DNA of 64,000 bases from Nymphaea colorata (GCF_008831285.2 NC_045139.1:3880704-3944703); one strand, 5' to 3'. Shown: positions 10,909 through 25,743, counted from the first letter of the stretch. Notes: generated from the letters alone by a model not told the origin. Program-made: numbers and translations.

Positions 10909-11980
10909 TTACAGTATTTAAAGACACTTCAGTTGGGGAAGCGGTACTAATCGAGAACCAGTGACCAGAAAAGCTTGGTCTGTCATTTAACTTGGATGCC
11001 AATTGGTTGCTGCCAACATACGTCATTCAGAAAGCCGCTGTTGCATGTCAAGAGCGACAAACTTCCTGGAAATTGTACAGAGGATTTGTGATCGTACTCT
11101 TCTTTTTCATTTTAGGTTGTGATTTTGGGAAGCTTCCGCACTGTGCAGTTGCCTAGCACGGCACTTCACTTCGTCCCCTGTATAGCTTTTTCCCTTCTTT
11201 ATATAGAAACGAGGTTCTGCAGTACCTTTGCTTCCAAATGAGCTTTTATTGTACGGTTTCTTGTATCTGCTCTCAGATCCAGAATAATTGCTTTTATTGC
11301 ATTTGCTGTTGAGATTCGCTCCTTTCATCCCATTCCATTTCTTTTTTGCAGACATCCTCCGCATAAAGATCACAACTAGGCGCTTTGATGCACATGCACT
11401 TTGATCACTTGAAATGAAATTATGTTGGTTAAAGCTCTCCATAGAAATGTTTGTGAGATACTGGATTTTAACATAGTGACAAAGAGGGTTTTTAGATCCT
11501 CGATTTATGGTTAAAATCGAGTGTTTTGAAGTCGGATGGGAGGGCTCCGACCTTAAATCCGCAGATCATATCAAACCGCTTCAGTCTCAAATCCAATGCC
11601 GGCTGAATGTCACTACTTTGGGTTTGGAACTTCGGATTATGAGGCCGTCCTTTGTTTGGACTATACTTTAAAACAGTGGAGGCAAAAAATTTAAGGCAAG
11701 TTCAGGTGACACTGGTCCAGTTTCCAGAAAACTCGGGTCTTTGGTTGGTGAACTGTGTTACGTCGTTCTTAGGAAGGAAAAGACAGGTCGATAAAATCTG
11801 ATTAGTTGCCGGCGCTCTTTATACAGCAATAGCATGGTTTGGGAAGGTCCCATAGGCACTTGAGAGTTATGGACCAACTCCATTAATAAGATGGCTTTTC
11901 CTGTCCATTTGTGACTGGTGTGGTAGCAAATGTTCTTGTCCAACAGTGTTTGAGAGGAAACTTTCCCCGGTTAACGTGCT
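10909..11980. other. 3' flank and intergenic sequence after the YJU2B-type gene
   Basis: The first few hundred bases probably hold the 3' untranslated region. The open frames here show no recognisable family. Confidence 0.45.
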
Positions 11981-11987
11981 TCAGCTT

Positions 11988-11990
<3 letters not shown>

Positions 11991-12018
<28 letters not shown>

Positions 12019-12027
12019 AACCGGTCA

Positions 12028-12104
<77 letters not shown>

Positions 12105-12182
12105 ACCGGTCAGGTTGGATGTCATGTAGTAACCAAGTCTTCAGGATGTGGTTGGATGTCATGTAGTAACCAAGTCTTCAGG
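11991..12182. repeat. (CT)n microsatellites with two nested tandem duplications
   Basis: (CT)n blocks at about 11991-12018 and 12031-12103 are each followed by the same CTAACCGGTCAGG word. After the second block, a 32-bp segment starting GTTGGATGTCATG is present twice with a 37-bp period (12114-12145 and 12151-12182). The structure suggests slippage plus unequal exchange. Confidence 0.85.
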
Positions 12183-12828
12183 TAAAGTAAGGAAGAGTGT
12201 TATCAAGCCTTCTCTCTCTCTTGTGTGTGTTTGTATGTCAGAATGAAAGTGTTGAATAACTGTATGGCCCTTCCAAGCAACGAATTGCCTTGGGAAACTT
12301 TGAACCTTTGGTGGGCAGGCACTGGACGGATGAACATGAACTGCAACATATTGAATTTGTCCTATTTAGCTTGACCTGGCCACGGAATGGATGGAATAAA
12401 TCATTTTGTTCAAGAATAAAATTTTATTGGAATCGTCTATATCAAGTTCATTATGTATAGTAAAACTGAATTTGACGAAACCAGAATGAATTGAGTTGAA
12501 GTGGAGCCAAAGGTCAACCCTCTTGTTGCAATAGTGAGAAGAAGATGGCGTTGATGTAAAGAACGAAACATCATGTCCATAGAACACAGCGTTCTGTCGC
12601 CGTTTCATCATTTTGGTGGAATAGTGTCGTGCTCATTATCGAGCCTGTTCTACCCGAGATGTAATGTGCATCAAATTCCCCCCCAAGATACCTCAGAATT
12701 CAGATTGTGCAACTGTACATTGGATCCTATCAAATCTTTAACACAACAGATGGAGTACGATCCGAAAATACTAAGTATGATCCTCATTTCACTAAATAGA
12801 ATTCAGGAAACCTGATACAATAGTAAAA
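12183..12828. other. Intergenic, nothing recognised
   Basis: No gene or clear repeat termini seen. The frames are short and contain no known motif. Confidence 0.4.
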
Positions 12829-13010
12829 AGTAATATCTCGAAGTTTTAAAACACGAGGTTTTTCTCAGGTATAATACGACAAGCTTGAAAAAAACAAGAA
12901 AAATATGAAAAAAAATACGGTAAACTTTTAAAAATTTTAAAAAACTCAAAATGGAGAAAAATAAAATAAGTGAGAAACTAATAACAAAAACATCAAAAGA
13001 CTGAATTTGA
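12829..13010. repeat. Dispersed repeat, ATCTCGAAGTTTTAAA family
   Basis: Begins with ATCTCGAAGTTTTAAAAC, then GAGGTTT and TAATACGACAA, followed by A-rich sequence ending AAAATAAGTGAGAAACTAAT. The copy at about 21462-21620 shares these landmarks in the same order, and a looser relative is at 18590-18965. Probably a non-autonomous element. No coding capacity. Confidence 0.6.
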
Positions 13011-16449
<3,439 letters not shown>

Positions 16450-16806
16450 TCAGTGGTGCAATGGATTCGGTCCCGTCGGAACAAGCCGCTTCTCGACGCC
16501 GTATCTCGGATCGATCTCATCTCCGACCGGATCGTCGACGGCATCCCCTCTAGCTATCGACCTTGCACTCATTGTCTGCTTCGAACGCGTCCTCTTCCTC
16601 AGTCCTGCCCGCGCAATCGCTTCCATGGAAGTGAAATTGGTGCTCTGCAGCATCTTTCTGTGGAGGAGAGTGGGGGAGAGGAGGCTGTGCCTGGTTCTAC
16701 TTCTCTTCACCATGTTGCAGCCATGAATCACCAGAGCCAGAACCACAGACACCCATATGAGCATCCCCACAGCGTGTGCCACCCTCATCTTCACTTTATA
16801 GGCCAA
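16450..16806 (-). CDS. CLE peptide hormone precursor (CLE12/CLE13-like)
   Basis: A single-exon precursor of 118 residues. A hydrophobic N-terminal segment (about residues 12-28) serves as signal peptide or anchor for secretion. A variable Arg/Ser-rich middle follows. The extreme C-terminus, residues 107-118, is the CLE dodecapeptide RLVPTGPNPLHH, ending directly at TGA. It carries the family-invariant positions: Arg1, Pro4 and Pro7 (hydroxylated in known CLEs), Gly6, Pro9 and the His-His end. From family knowledge, the secreted, processed peptide is sensed by leucine-rich-repeat receptor kinases in meristem or vascular signalling. It is closest to the CLE9-13 group, with Thr rather than the usual Ser at position 5. 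Met1 is taken as the start; Met7 would also keep the hydrophobic segment. Biological role is inferred. Confidence 0.9.
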   Translation of the reverse strand: MAYKVKMRVAHAVGMLIWVSVVLALVIHGCNMVKRSRTRHSLLSPTLLHRKMLQSTNFTSMEAIARAGLRKRTRSKQTMSARSIARGDAVDDPVGDEIDPRYGVEKRLVPTGPNPLHH

Positions 16807-17399
16807 AATATGCAGGGCTTACTTCGTTTCTTGTGCACCTGACTGTCAGAAGATCTCTCTGCTGAATCTCACAAGGAAGACACAGGACAGCACAAGTGAG
16901 ACACATGAGAACTAGGAAGAAGAAGCCCTTCTCTCTCCTCCCTTCTCTGTGCTTTTTCTTTCTCCCTCTAGCTGTCTCCGCTTTGTGTCTTAAAATCAGA
17001 GGAAATCATGAGATGGGCAGTTGAAATTCAAAGAGTGTTGAGTGTTCGCTTGGATTTGACTCACTTCTTTGTTGGTAATTTAATTGGCTCTTGAGCTGTT
17101 CTTCCCCAGCTCATGCGGAGAGAGAACCGGAGACGCCAGCCTATTCCTGCCCCCCCTCTCCCCTTCTTCCCGCAGTACTGCCTTGATCTTCAAGTAAAAA
17201 TTAATTGTGCCGAAACTTACTCCTAACTTCACCCCCACCATTAATTTTTTGTGGTTTTTGGAGTGTTTTCAGAGTCTCTCAAGATCCAACCTGCAACCAC
17301 CCATCTGATACCAACATCAGCATACCTTTAAAAATGCAAATAATCCGGATATGGTTTCCGGGACTTTGAGTGTCGTTAGCAGTTCCCCATTCCACCCAG
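16807..17399. other. Upstream region of the CLE gene
   Basis: On the minus strand this is the 5' leader and promoter side of the CLE gene. It contains purine-rich stretches (read as CT-rich on the plus strand at about 16925-16970), as is common in plant leaders. I could not assign a TATA box. Confidence 0.4.
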
Positions 17400-17925
17400 T
17401 TTTCGATTCCACTGGTTGAGTCGAGCCCGTAGAACTCGGCTGGACTAATAAAACCTCGAGCTTGACTAGGAACTTGAGAATAGCTCGAAGGAAGCAACTC
17501 GAGCTCGACTCGGCAGTTACGCGTTGAACTCGAGCTCGACTCGATTAAGGCTCAACAAACTCGTTTGAATAAAATTGATATTAATCATTACATGTTGAGC
17601 TTCGGCTGGATTAAGACTAAAAAAACTCATTTAAATAGAATTTATATTCATCCTTTACATGTTGAGTTTGATCTTGACTTGATTAAGGCTCGGTAAACTT
17701 ATAAACTTATTTGAATATATCGACTTGTTTAAAGCTCGAGCTCGACTCGGCAATTACGTGTTGAGCTCGAACTCAATTCGATTATTTGAATGAGTCGACT
17801 CATGAACTCGAGCTCGAGTTCGACTTGTTTAAAGCTCGAGCTCGACTCGTTAAGTAAATGATTCGACTCAAACTCGTTCATGAGCCGAGCTTTAACGAGA
17901 CGAGCTTGACTCGTTGTTCACCCCT
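17400..17925. repeat. GAGCTCGACTCG-type dispersed repeat, longest copy
   Basis: About 500 bp of repeated CTCGAGCTCGACTCG and AACTCGAGCTCGA words with AT-rich interruptions. An inner segment (CTCGAGCTCGACTCGGCAGTTACG) returns in modified form near 17735. Same family as at 5365-5500 and 28980-29360. Confidence 0.75.
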
Positions 17926-18720
17926 GAGATAAGTTTTCCATCCATTTTGATTATTCAAATTCAAACATTTCATATTCCTACATACACAAACCAATTCCTA
18001 GGGAAAAATAACCATTGCAGGGCCAAACCAAAACATCACTTATGCATCTTTCCATTTGATCAGCAAACTAAAACCAATTCTTAGTTTCAATTAGTGTTAC
18101 AGTGATTTGGATCATGGATCTTGGAGTTGGACAGATTTCTGGACTGCCCATTTGAAAATTCAGCCTGGTTTTGTAGGTCCCAGTAGAATATGCCCCAAGG
18201 AGACCTTCAAATTGGAGAACATCAAAATGTCTAGACATAATCTGCTGCTTCACCCAACTCAAGTGAAAGAGATCTAGAGAGAGAGAGAGGGAGAGATCTA
18301 GAGAGAGAAAGGGATTGAGATTTATTGAATCAATGGGTTTCAGGAAGACTGACTGAAATGACCCTCTTTGATTGGGTTGACTCCTGAATAATCACTTGTT
18401 CCATTTTCAAATTCCTGCAGAATTGTCAACCACATGGGCGCTTCAGCTGTCCACAAGAATATAAAACTCAACCATAAATGCCATGAAACGTGAAAAGTAA
18501 TAGCACCCAAATAGTTTAATCTGTTGAAGGCAGTAAAAATCATGAAGATCAAGAAGAAGAAGAATGTGGAGTTACACTTTGTCACAAAAAATGTCGCGGT
18601 ATTATACCGCGAGCAAAGAGACGGATATAATACGGTAAAGTTGTACATCTCAATCTCAAGAATAAAACGAAAAGATCTTGACAATATTTTTAAAAAATTA
18701 TAACATTTAATAAATTTTAA
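17926..18720. other. Intergenic, nothing recognised apart from GA-rich runs
   Basis: Contains GAGAGA runs near 18270-18310 and, near 18590-18640, an ATTATACCGC / TAATACGG portion related to the family at 12829. No gene supported. Confidence 0.4.
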
Positions 18721-18965
18721 AAATTATAAAAAAATAAAAAATCATAAAAAAATATAAAAACCTAAAAAAAGGGTATAATATGCGTATAATATGCATTTTT
18801 TTTACGTTTTTTATTTTTTATTGTTTTTCAAAAAAGACGTCCTACAAATTATAAAAAAATAAAAAATCATAAAAAAATATATAAAAACGCAAAAAAAAGG
18901 CATAATACACATATAATATGTATTTTTTTACGTTTTTTTTTTTTAAATGACCTGTTTGGTATGGG
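18721..18965. repeat. Two-unit tandem duplication (~125 bp), very AT-rich
   Basis: AAATTATAAAAAAATAAAAA begins both units, at 18721 and 18846. Both continue through CATAAAAAAATAT, a GGTATAATATGC / GGCATAATACAC variant and a TTTTTTACGTTTTTT tail. The units have diverged moderately. Confidence 0.75.
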
Positions 18966-19539
18966 TATTATACGGCTGACTATGTTTTAGAGCACTGTAA
19001 TATGTTGTCCTTCCTTCTTCCTCTTGTAGCTTTCACTGTTAGCGCTTACCTTGCATGGTTGATATCAGACCTGAATCTCGGATGATGTCACCGTTTATAA
19101 ATCAATGGCTACTTGCTTCCACTGGCCCACGCCATTGAAGGCCGCTCAGACACTGATTTAATGTCTGAATTGGCGTCTTATAATGGTTATTAATTGGCTG
19201 TCACACGGACTCAAAATTATAGACATGTCTTTTAATTGGGCACATAATGGAGACATTGATTTTCATTTGTTTGCGAGTGAGCACGGTGAGAGTCCCACTT
19301 CTGGCAGGACTTAATGCAGTGAAATTCATTTGATTCATCAGGTTTTAGGGTTACATCAGGTTGACGCCCACGGAAATCAAACCAGGGATCGATCATCTAT
19401 CAGTCATTGGTCCGACCAGCTATGCTAAATCCCTTAGAGTAAAATTTCTGCATCAGCTACTTGTAACTTGCAATGAGTATGATTAAATTAATGATATTTG
19501 TTTATCTTTTAAGTTGTTTTGCTAAATTGGGTGGAATGT
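18966..19539. other. Intergenic, decayed repeat pieces
   Basis: A piece near 19365-19435 (AATCAAACCAGGGATCGAT, then CCGACCAGCTATGCTAAAT) recurs as relatives near 22345-22410 and 28330-28370. No gene supported. Confidence 0.4.
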
Positions 19540-19880
19540 CAACTAATCAGATTTGGATCAGATGTACCCTTAACCGTATATACTTTTTCAGATATGAATC
19601 CCAAATCCAAAATTCGATTTCACAATCTGAATTTGATCTGAATCCACTTTATGCATTCATATCCAAATCTGAACTGTGAATCGAATCTAGCTGATTTTCA
19701 AAATGCAAGATCATTGGATATAGGATAATTATTTAAAGCTAAATCTGATCTGAATTCGAACCTGAATTCAACAGATATTTATTCAAATCCAAATATGATC
19801 GGACATTATTTTTTAAATTCGACTCTGATCTAATTTCTTAATTGGATATTATATTTGTTCATACCCCCATTATTTGGTAT
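19540..19880. repeat. Degenerate AATCTGAATC-type dispersed repeat
   Basis: Many words of the type AAATCCAAAATTCGATT, CAATCTGAATTTGATC and CTGAATTCGAACCTGAATTC. Same texture as at 4700-5020 and 41230-41530. Confidence 0.65.
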
Positions 19881-20261
19881 GGTTCGGTCAAATTTTTTAT
19901 CCAAATCAGATATATTCACATCCCTACAAATTAGTCTCAAACACTTAGATGTGTGTGCATGTAAGCACGTACACATACGCAAAATTATGTGTGTGTATGC
20001 TAACTTTGAAATATATGGAGTCTATAATAAGTAAATGACTGCTAACTTTGGAATTAGCAGGTAACTACATGTTTATTACCATTCAGACGCCATTTCAAGT
20101 CCTTTTTCCACTACGAAATGGCTGCTAACCTTAACGTATTATAGACTTAAATTTTCCAATCAATCAAACATGCAGGTAATAAAGGTTTGACGTTAAAAAA
20201 CATAGGGAAATAAAAATGAGATCAAGTGTGAAATTTCACTCATTAATTTTAAATCCAGAAG

Positions 20262-20262
<1 letters not shown>

Positions 20263-20338
<76 letters not shown>
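20263..20338. repeat. Compound microsatellite (TA)n-(GA)n
   Basis: (TA)n, with a single TC interruption near 20296, runs into (GA)n at about 20319. Confidence 0.95.
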
Positions 20339-20339
<1 letters not shown>

Positions 20340-20695
20340 GAAAGTTGATAAAAACCAAACCACTTGGACAGGAGACAAAAACCAAACATATTGAAATTAA
20401 TTTTTTTTTTTTTTAAATTTAAACTTATAGATATGATCTTAAGAATGAATTGATGAAAACACATATTAAGTTAGTTATTTTCTTAAATAATAATTTTTTA
20501 ATAGTCGAAAAAACAAACGGTTCTTATAACATCAAAATTTTGGTAGTATAAAAATCAAGTTGTTTATGAAACTGACTTGAACTAAAATATGATGTATTTT
20601 AAATTAAATTAATGTTTATAAACACATTAAATGTTCATATTTTCTTTAAAACCCCTTTTAAACATGAGCATCAAAGGTCAAGTTTTTATCTCTTA

Positions 20696-20698
<3 letters not shown>

Positions 20699-20767
<69 letters not shown>

Positions 20768-20800
20768 AAGAGAGAGTTAGAGAGAAAGAGAGAGAGAGAA
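20699..20800. repeat. Compound microsatellite (TA)n-(GA)n
   Basis: About 50 bases of TA followed by about 50 bases of imperfect GA with AAAG and TTAG interruptions. Confidence 0.95.
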
Positions 20801-21461
20801 TTAATTTATGCATGCGTTTAGAGTTGTTGCTCTGTATGTATGAGTTAGCTCTGCATGGAGGGAAGGTGAAGATATTAAGGTGAGGGTTGCAGGTCAAAAT
20901 GGGAGCCAGGAATGCGGGTAAGGCTGAAAAGCGAAGGGGTCCTACCTTCTAAATGCTCTCTCATCTCATGATCTTTCCTTTCACAAAGTTTGTCACAACT
21001 TAATTTCCACAATCACGTGCGCCCTCCCCCCTCCAATTAAAGGACATCTCATTCAAATCCATTCTATTCCGCGGATCCTTCAAGAATGCCGCGTCCACAT
21101 TTTTAATTGTTTCTCACATTTTTTAAAATTTATTGCAAATAATTTTTAAAATTTTTTAAAATTCAGCTGAATCAGTTGCCTGTCAGTTCACTGAATCGGC
21201 CGCCTTTTAAGTTTGGGCCACCAGAAGGTTAATCTTACTATCGAGTGAAAGTCGAACCTTCTCTCATTTTCTTCGTCTCTTTAGGATGTAGGTTTCTTCT
21301 TTCGGATTTTAAGGTGATGCTCTTACCATGCTTCAACTTGCATATCAGTACATTCTTCTTTGTCACAGTCTTTGAAATGAAAACTCGCTGCACATCATCT
21401 GCCAACTCTACCAACTTTCTCTTAAATTGGTTCATGATTACAACCATAGTTACAAATAACA
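20801..21461. other. Intergenic, nothing recognised
   Basis: Short frames only. A TGCTCTTACCATGCTTCAACTT stretch around 21317-21360 belongs to the dispersed CTTCAACTT family noted elsewhere. Confidence 0.4.
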
Positions 21462-21620
21462 TCTCGGAGTTTTAAATGGCGAGGTTTATCGCGGGTAGAA
21501 TACGACAATATTGAAAAAAATAACAAAAATATAGTAAATTATTAAAAAAATTTAAGAACTAAAAAATGAAAGAAAAATAAAATAAGTGAGAAACTAATAA
21601 CACAAACATCACAAGATAAG
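21462..21620. repeat. Dispersed repeat, ATCTCGAAGTTTTAAA family (second copy)
   Basis: ATCTCGGAGTTTTAAATGGC, then GAGGTTTATC, AATACGACAATATTG and AAAATAAGTGAGAAACTAAT, in the same order as in the copy at 12829-13010. Confidence 0.65.
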
Positions 21621-22860
21621 TAGATTTGCAACAAATAAAAAATGAAAAAATGGTTTGGCATTAAAAAAAAAAAGAAAAAAGTGAAAAAAAATGTGTTTTT
21701 CCAAAGTTTTAAAAGACCATTTAATTTATCACGTTTTTTTCGTGTTTTTTACGAAAAAAAAGTGTTTTCTGTGACTATTGGAGCGAGGTAAAGAGTCAAA
21801 AATTTCACAAGCTTGAATAGATTTTCTAAACCTTTTAAAAAGATCAAATTTAACCTTTTGAAAATATTAACTAGTGAAACTTTATTTTTCGAAATTTAAA
21901 GGGAAGCCATGGCCAATCACTAGCTGATCATAGTAAGACATCAAACTCAAATTTATATCCGGTATGCAGCTGTATGGGAATTCAAATCCGATTGATAATT
22001 AGATCTGTATTCCTTTACCAGATCCCACCTAAACAATTTCAGATTCGAATTTGATAATCAGATATATCAAATCCAATTGTATTCCTATCGCTGAAAGCTC
22101 AAAAGAATATCTTCTGTCAACAAACAAATCTCTTTTAAAAATCCGGTTCTTTTTTTTCTTGGGTTGGACTTTATATCAACTTAAAAAATGTCAAAAATTC
22201 AATAAACTTTGCTGTTGCTTTAGAGAGAAGGTCAAAGTTTCTTCCCTTCTTTTTTATTTTGCTCTTGGGCGTACCTTAGCATGGGGATATGTCCATCTGC
22301 TAGAGTGTCGTGCACCTACTACCACTTTCAATTCGAGTGGTGCCCATGGAAATCGAACTAATGATCAAGTTTCTTCCGATTTTCTAGTCTGACCAGCTAT
22401 GCTACGCCATTTGAAGGTGATGTTGTTACGATGGCTTAATTATAAGAAAGAGGCATAAAAAAATTGCTGTTATATGCTGGGTCCCTAACACGAAACTACA
22501 TGTTAAGGATGAAAATGACCAAATTGGCCTTGATGGTAAAAAAGACGAGTCTTCCCATGCAAGGACAAATGTGGAAGCCTAAAAAATAATAGTAGAACAC
22601 GGCCCCGTGTTGGCCACCGGCCACAAAGCCCGCCCAAGAATCAGGCAATGTTGGAAAAAAAAATTGTCTGGGCAACTAAAATTCGGAAAAGTAAGAAAAG
22701 TTATATTTTTAATGAAAATAATATAAAAAAAAAAATTGGAAGATATAACTTAGGTTTTACCTTGAGTGTGATATAGCTAGAAACAGGGCATGTGGCTTTG
22801 CTATACCCAACCAAATGCTCAGAAAGTGATCATTCTTTGTTGGGACCCAATCATCATTTA
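21621..22860. other. Intergenic, AT-rich with decayed repeats
   Basis: Includes an AATCTGAATC-type patch (about 21950-22070) and a CCAGCTATGCTACGCC piece near 22391. No coding sequence recognised. Confidence 0.4.
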
Positions 22861-22987
22861 CTGGACCCCAATATCTGTATCTTTCTCTTTCTAGATTTCC
22901 TCTCTCTCTCTGACATATATATATATATATACACTGGACCCCAATATCTATATCTTTCTCTCTCTAGATTTCCTCTCTCTCTCTGAC

Positions 22988-23014
<27 letters not shown>
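22861..23014. repeat. 73-bp tandem duplication ending in a (TA)n array
   Basis: CTGGACCCCAATATCTGTAT begins at 22861 and, nearly identical, again at 22934. Each unit carries a (CT)n stretch, TGACA and (TA)n. The second TA array is longer, so slippage and duplication acted together. Confidence 0.9.
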
Positions 23015-23018
<4 letters not shown>

Positions 23019-23105
23019 CGTGATCTGTACATGCTGAAACGCGCTTACATTTACTCATTCACATGCCATCTCACCTTCGAACAAGCTATTGAGATCTACA
23101 TTTTG

Positions 23106-23110
<5 letters not shown>

Positions 23111-23187
<77 letters not shown>
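23111..23187. repeat. Compound microsatellite (CT)n-(TA)n
   Basis: About 28 bases of CT run directly into about 48 bases of TA. This is the same compound type as at 15833, in the opposite orientation. Confidence 0.95.
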
Positions 23188-23192
<5 letters not shown>

Positions 23193-23313
23193 TGACCAGG
23201 GCGAAGTGGGTAGTTGCTTTATGTGCGTGCCTTCTTCCTGCCGACATATTACAGAAATTCTGGCATTATGCTTGCTTGAAGCCATAAGCTACCCCTTGGC
23301 TTCAGCCTTTTCT

Positions 23314-23314
<1 letters not shown>

Positions 23315-23392
<78 letters not shown>
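23315..23392. repeat. Compound microsatellite (CT)n-(TA)n
   Basis: (CT)n at about 23315-23346, a short CTCA bridge, then (TA)n to 23392. Confidence 0.95.
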
Positions 23393-23396
<4 letters not shown>

Positions 23397-23403
23397 AATC
23401 GCT

Positions 23404-23447
23404 TTCATGGTGCGAACCGGCTTTTTTCATGGTGCGAACCGGCTTTC
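23404..23447. repeat. Short tandem duplication (~22 bp)
   Basis: TTCATGGTGCGAACCGGCTT occurs twice in succession, at about 23404 and 23426. Confidence 0.9.
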
Positions 23448-23812
23448 TAAAAAGAGAATCGATCCGATTGAATATTGGAGCAACGTTGGTTTCTTTATCA
23501 ATGAAAAAGGGTTGTTACAGAACAACAACATTATATTATGTTATGATATTGTATTATGCATCTAACTTAAAAATAAATTGGTTAGTTGATTAAATACTTT
23601 AAAGGGTAGGGATAAACATTTTTTATGAGGGGCAGATTATAGTTTCAAAATTTTAGTAGATGCCAAAATATAAACTTTTTTAAATCTGTTGATAGGATAA
23701 ATGAATTTTTTTTAATACATGTAAATTTTTTGTCGAGGGGGCCATAAACAATGGGTTGAAAACAGCAATAAAGGCGTCGGGAAAATTGAAAGCCGTTCTA
23801 ATTATGAATAAT

Positions 23813-24153
23813 TGAAATGAAGTACGCAATGATATGAACCTGCCGACATTAGCCTATTTCCAAAGTTTCTATTAAGAAAAATTTAATTTAATTTAATGTA
23901 ATTAAGAAAATGAAATTTTATTCAGAATCGTAACCATTCGCGCCAGTTTTACTTTAGTGGCGGACAATACTGTCCTTATTGATCATCAGAGAGGATTCAA
24001 TAAAGATAAAACATGAAAATTTTATAAAAACACGCTCAACTTTTGCAATGGTAACTCATGCATGTTACTGTTATCTGCTTAAACTAGATGCTAATGACAG
24101 ACATAAATCAACGAAATTCAAACTCAAGTAACTTTTTACTTAAATTTATTAGA
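23813..24153. repeat. Left direct repeat of a nested repeat block
   Basis: TGAAATGAAGTACGCAATGA, then CCTGCCGACATTAGCC and TTTACTTTAGTGG, ending TTTTTACTTAAATTTATTAG. It matches 25444-25743 in order and orientation at roughly 80 percent by eye. The two copies enclose the 128-bp array. Confidence 0.75.
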
Positions 24154-24499
24154 AAACTCAAACTACTTCTGCCTATAATGTTTGAAACCCTATACCAACA
24201 GTAGAAGAGCCAAAAGTTTTTAACTAAGGAGTACTATTTTAAAAATTTCTATTTCTCAAGGGGTAGTTTGGCATGAATAACACTGTGTTACAATGTTGTA
24301 TGAATATGTTAGGAATATTATGACAAATTCATGGAACACTTGTTTATATAGTCTATGAATATTCTCTAATATTTGTGAAAAAATTATGAAACATTCGCAC
24401 AATGTTCTTCATGCATGCCAAATAGCCTTTTAAGTGGTTATTTAGTGTTCATAACAAATTGTTACTTGGCAATGATTCTATCCCAAAATTTAGTGTTTT

Positions 24500-25282
24500 A
24501 TAGAACACTATGTTACAGGGTTTCATAAATCTTTCTCAATTTTGGGGGCAGTTTCATTAGAACGTGATAAACTGATAATTTGTTGTTGGTACCAAACAAC
24601 CTTTAAGTGATCGTTTGAGAACAATAACATTATCGCACTGAACACTATGTTACAGGGTTCCATGAATCTTTCTCAATTTTGGGGCAGCTTCACTAGAACA
24701 TGATAATTTATTGTTGAAACCAAACAACCTTTAAGTGACCGTTTGAGAATAATAACATTATCGTACTGAACACTATGTTATAGGGTTCCATGAATCTTTC
24801 TCAATTTTTGGGCAGCTTCACTAGAATGTGATAATTTGTTGTTAGAACCAAACAACATTTAAGTGACTGTTTGAGAACAATAACATTATCGTACTGAACA
24901 CTATGTTACAGGGTTTCATGAATCTTTTTCAATTTTTGAGGCAGCTTCATTAGAACCTGATAATTTGTTGTTGGAACCAAACAACCTTTAAGTGACCGTT
25001 TGAGAACAATAACATTATCGTACTGAACACTATGTTACAAGGTTCCATGAATCTTTCTCAATTTTTGGGGCAGCTTCACTAGAACGTGATAATTTGTTGT
25101 TGGTACCAAACAACCTTTAAGTGACCATTTGAGAACAATAACATTATCATACTTAACACTATGTTACAGGGTTCCATGAATCTTTTTTAATTTTTGGGGC
25201 AGCTTCACTAGAACGTGATAATTTGTTGTTGGTACCAAACAACCTTTAAGTGACCGTTTGAGAACAATAACATTATCGTATT
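24500..25282. repeat. Tandem array of ~128-bp units, about six copies
   Basis: The landmark CTATGTTACAGGG (with small variants) recurs with TGTTA at 24511, 24648, 24776, 24904, 25033 and 25162, giving periods of 137, 128, 128, 129 and 129. Each unit also contains TTTCTCAATTTT, GGGGCAGCTTCACTAGAA and AACCAAACAACCTTTAAGTG. No frame stays open through the array. It is a minisatellite-like array, not a CRISPR: units are directly abutted with no unique spacers. Confidence 0.9.
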
Positions 25283-25443
25283 GTCTCATGCATTTAATCC
25301 AAAAATTGGTTACATTCATTAGATACTTTAAAAATTATTTCATGACTCACTTTTGTGGCAGATGCATGGAATAATAACATAATATTACTGTTTTCAAACA
25401 ACCCACTATGATCACTCTTTGACGATAAACATGATCGGAGAAA

Positions 25444-25743
25444 CTTGAAATGAAGTGCACAATGATATGGACCTGCCGACATTAGCCCATTTCCCAAGTT
25501 TCTATCAAGCAATAATTAAATCAATCTAAAGTAATTAAGAAACTAAATAACATGAAATTTTATTAAAATCATAATCATGCATGGCAGTTTTACTTTAGTA
25601 ATGGACCACATAATCCTTACCTGTCGTTCGACAAGATTCGATAACGACAAAACATGAAGGTTATCAGTTTAAATTAGATGCTAATCACAGGTTTAACTCA
25701 ATAAAATTCATACTTAAGTATGTTTTTACTTGAATTTATAAGA
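25444..25743. repeat. Right direct repeat of a nested repeat block
   Basis: TGAAATGAAGTGCACAATGA, CCTGCCGACATTAGCC and TTTACTTTAGTAATGG, ending TTTTTACTTGAATTTATAAG. Partner of 23813-24153. Confidence 0.75.

Noticed and set aside
23089-23565. 158-residue frame with SLSLSL and IYIYIY stretches
   Set aside because: Translation of (CT)n and (TA)n microsatellites; no real protein signal. The same applies to similar frames near 12000, 15800, 20250, 20700, 26570 and 27700.
24500-25282. CRISPR-like regular repeats
   Set aside because: Units are 128 bp and directly adjacent with no unique spacers, and the genome is a plant nuclear genome.
23813-25743. Intact LTR retrotransposon
   Set aside because: The direct repeats are strongly diverged, no primer-binding site, polypurine tract or gag-pol is visible, and the interior is a minisatellite; kept only as an open possibility.
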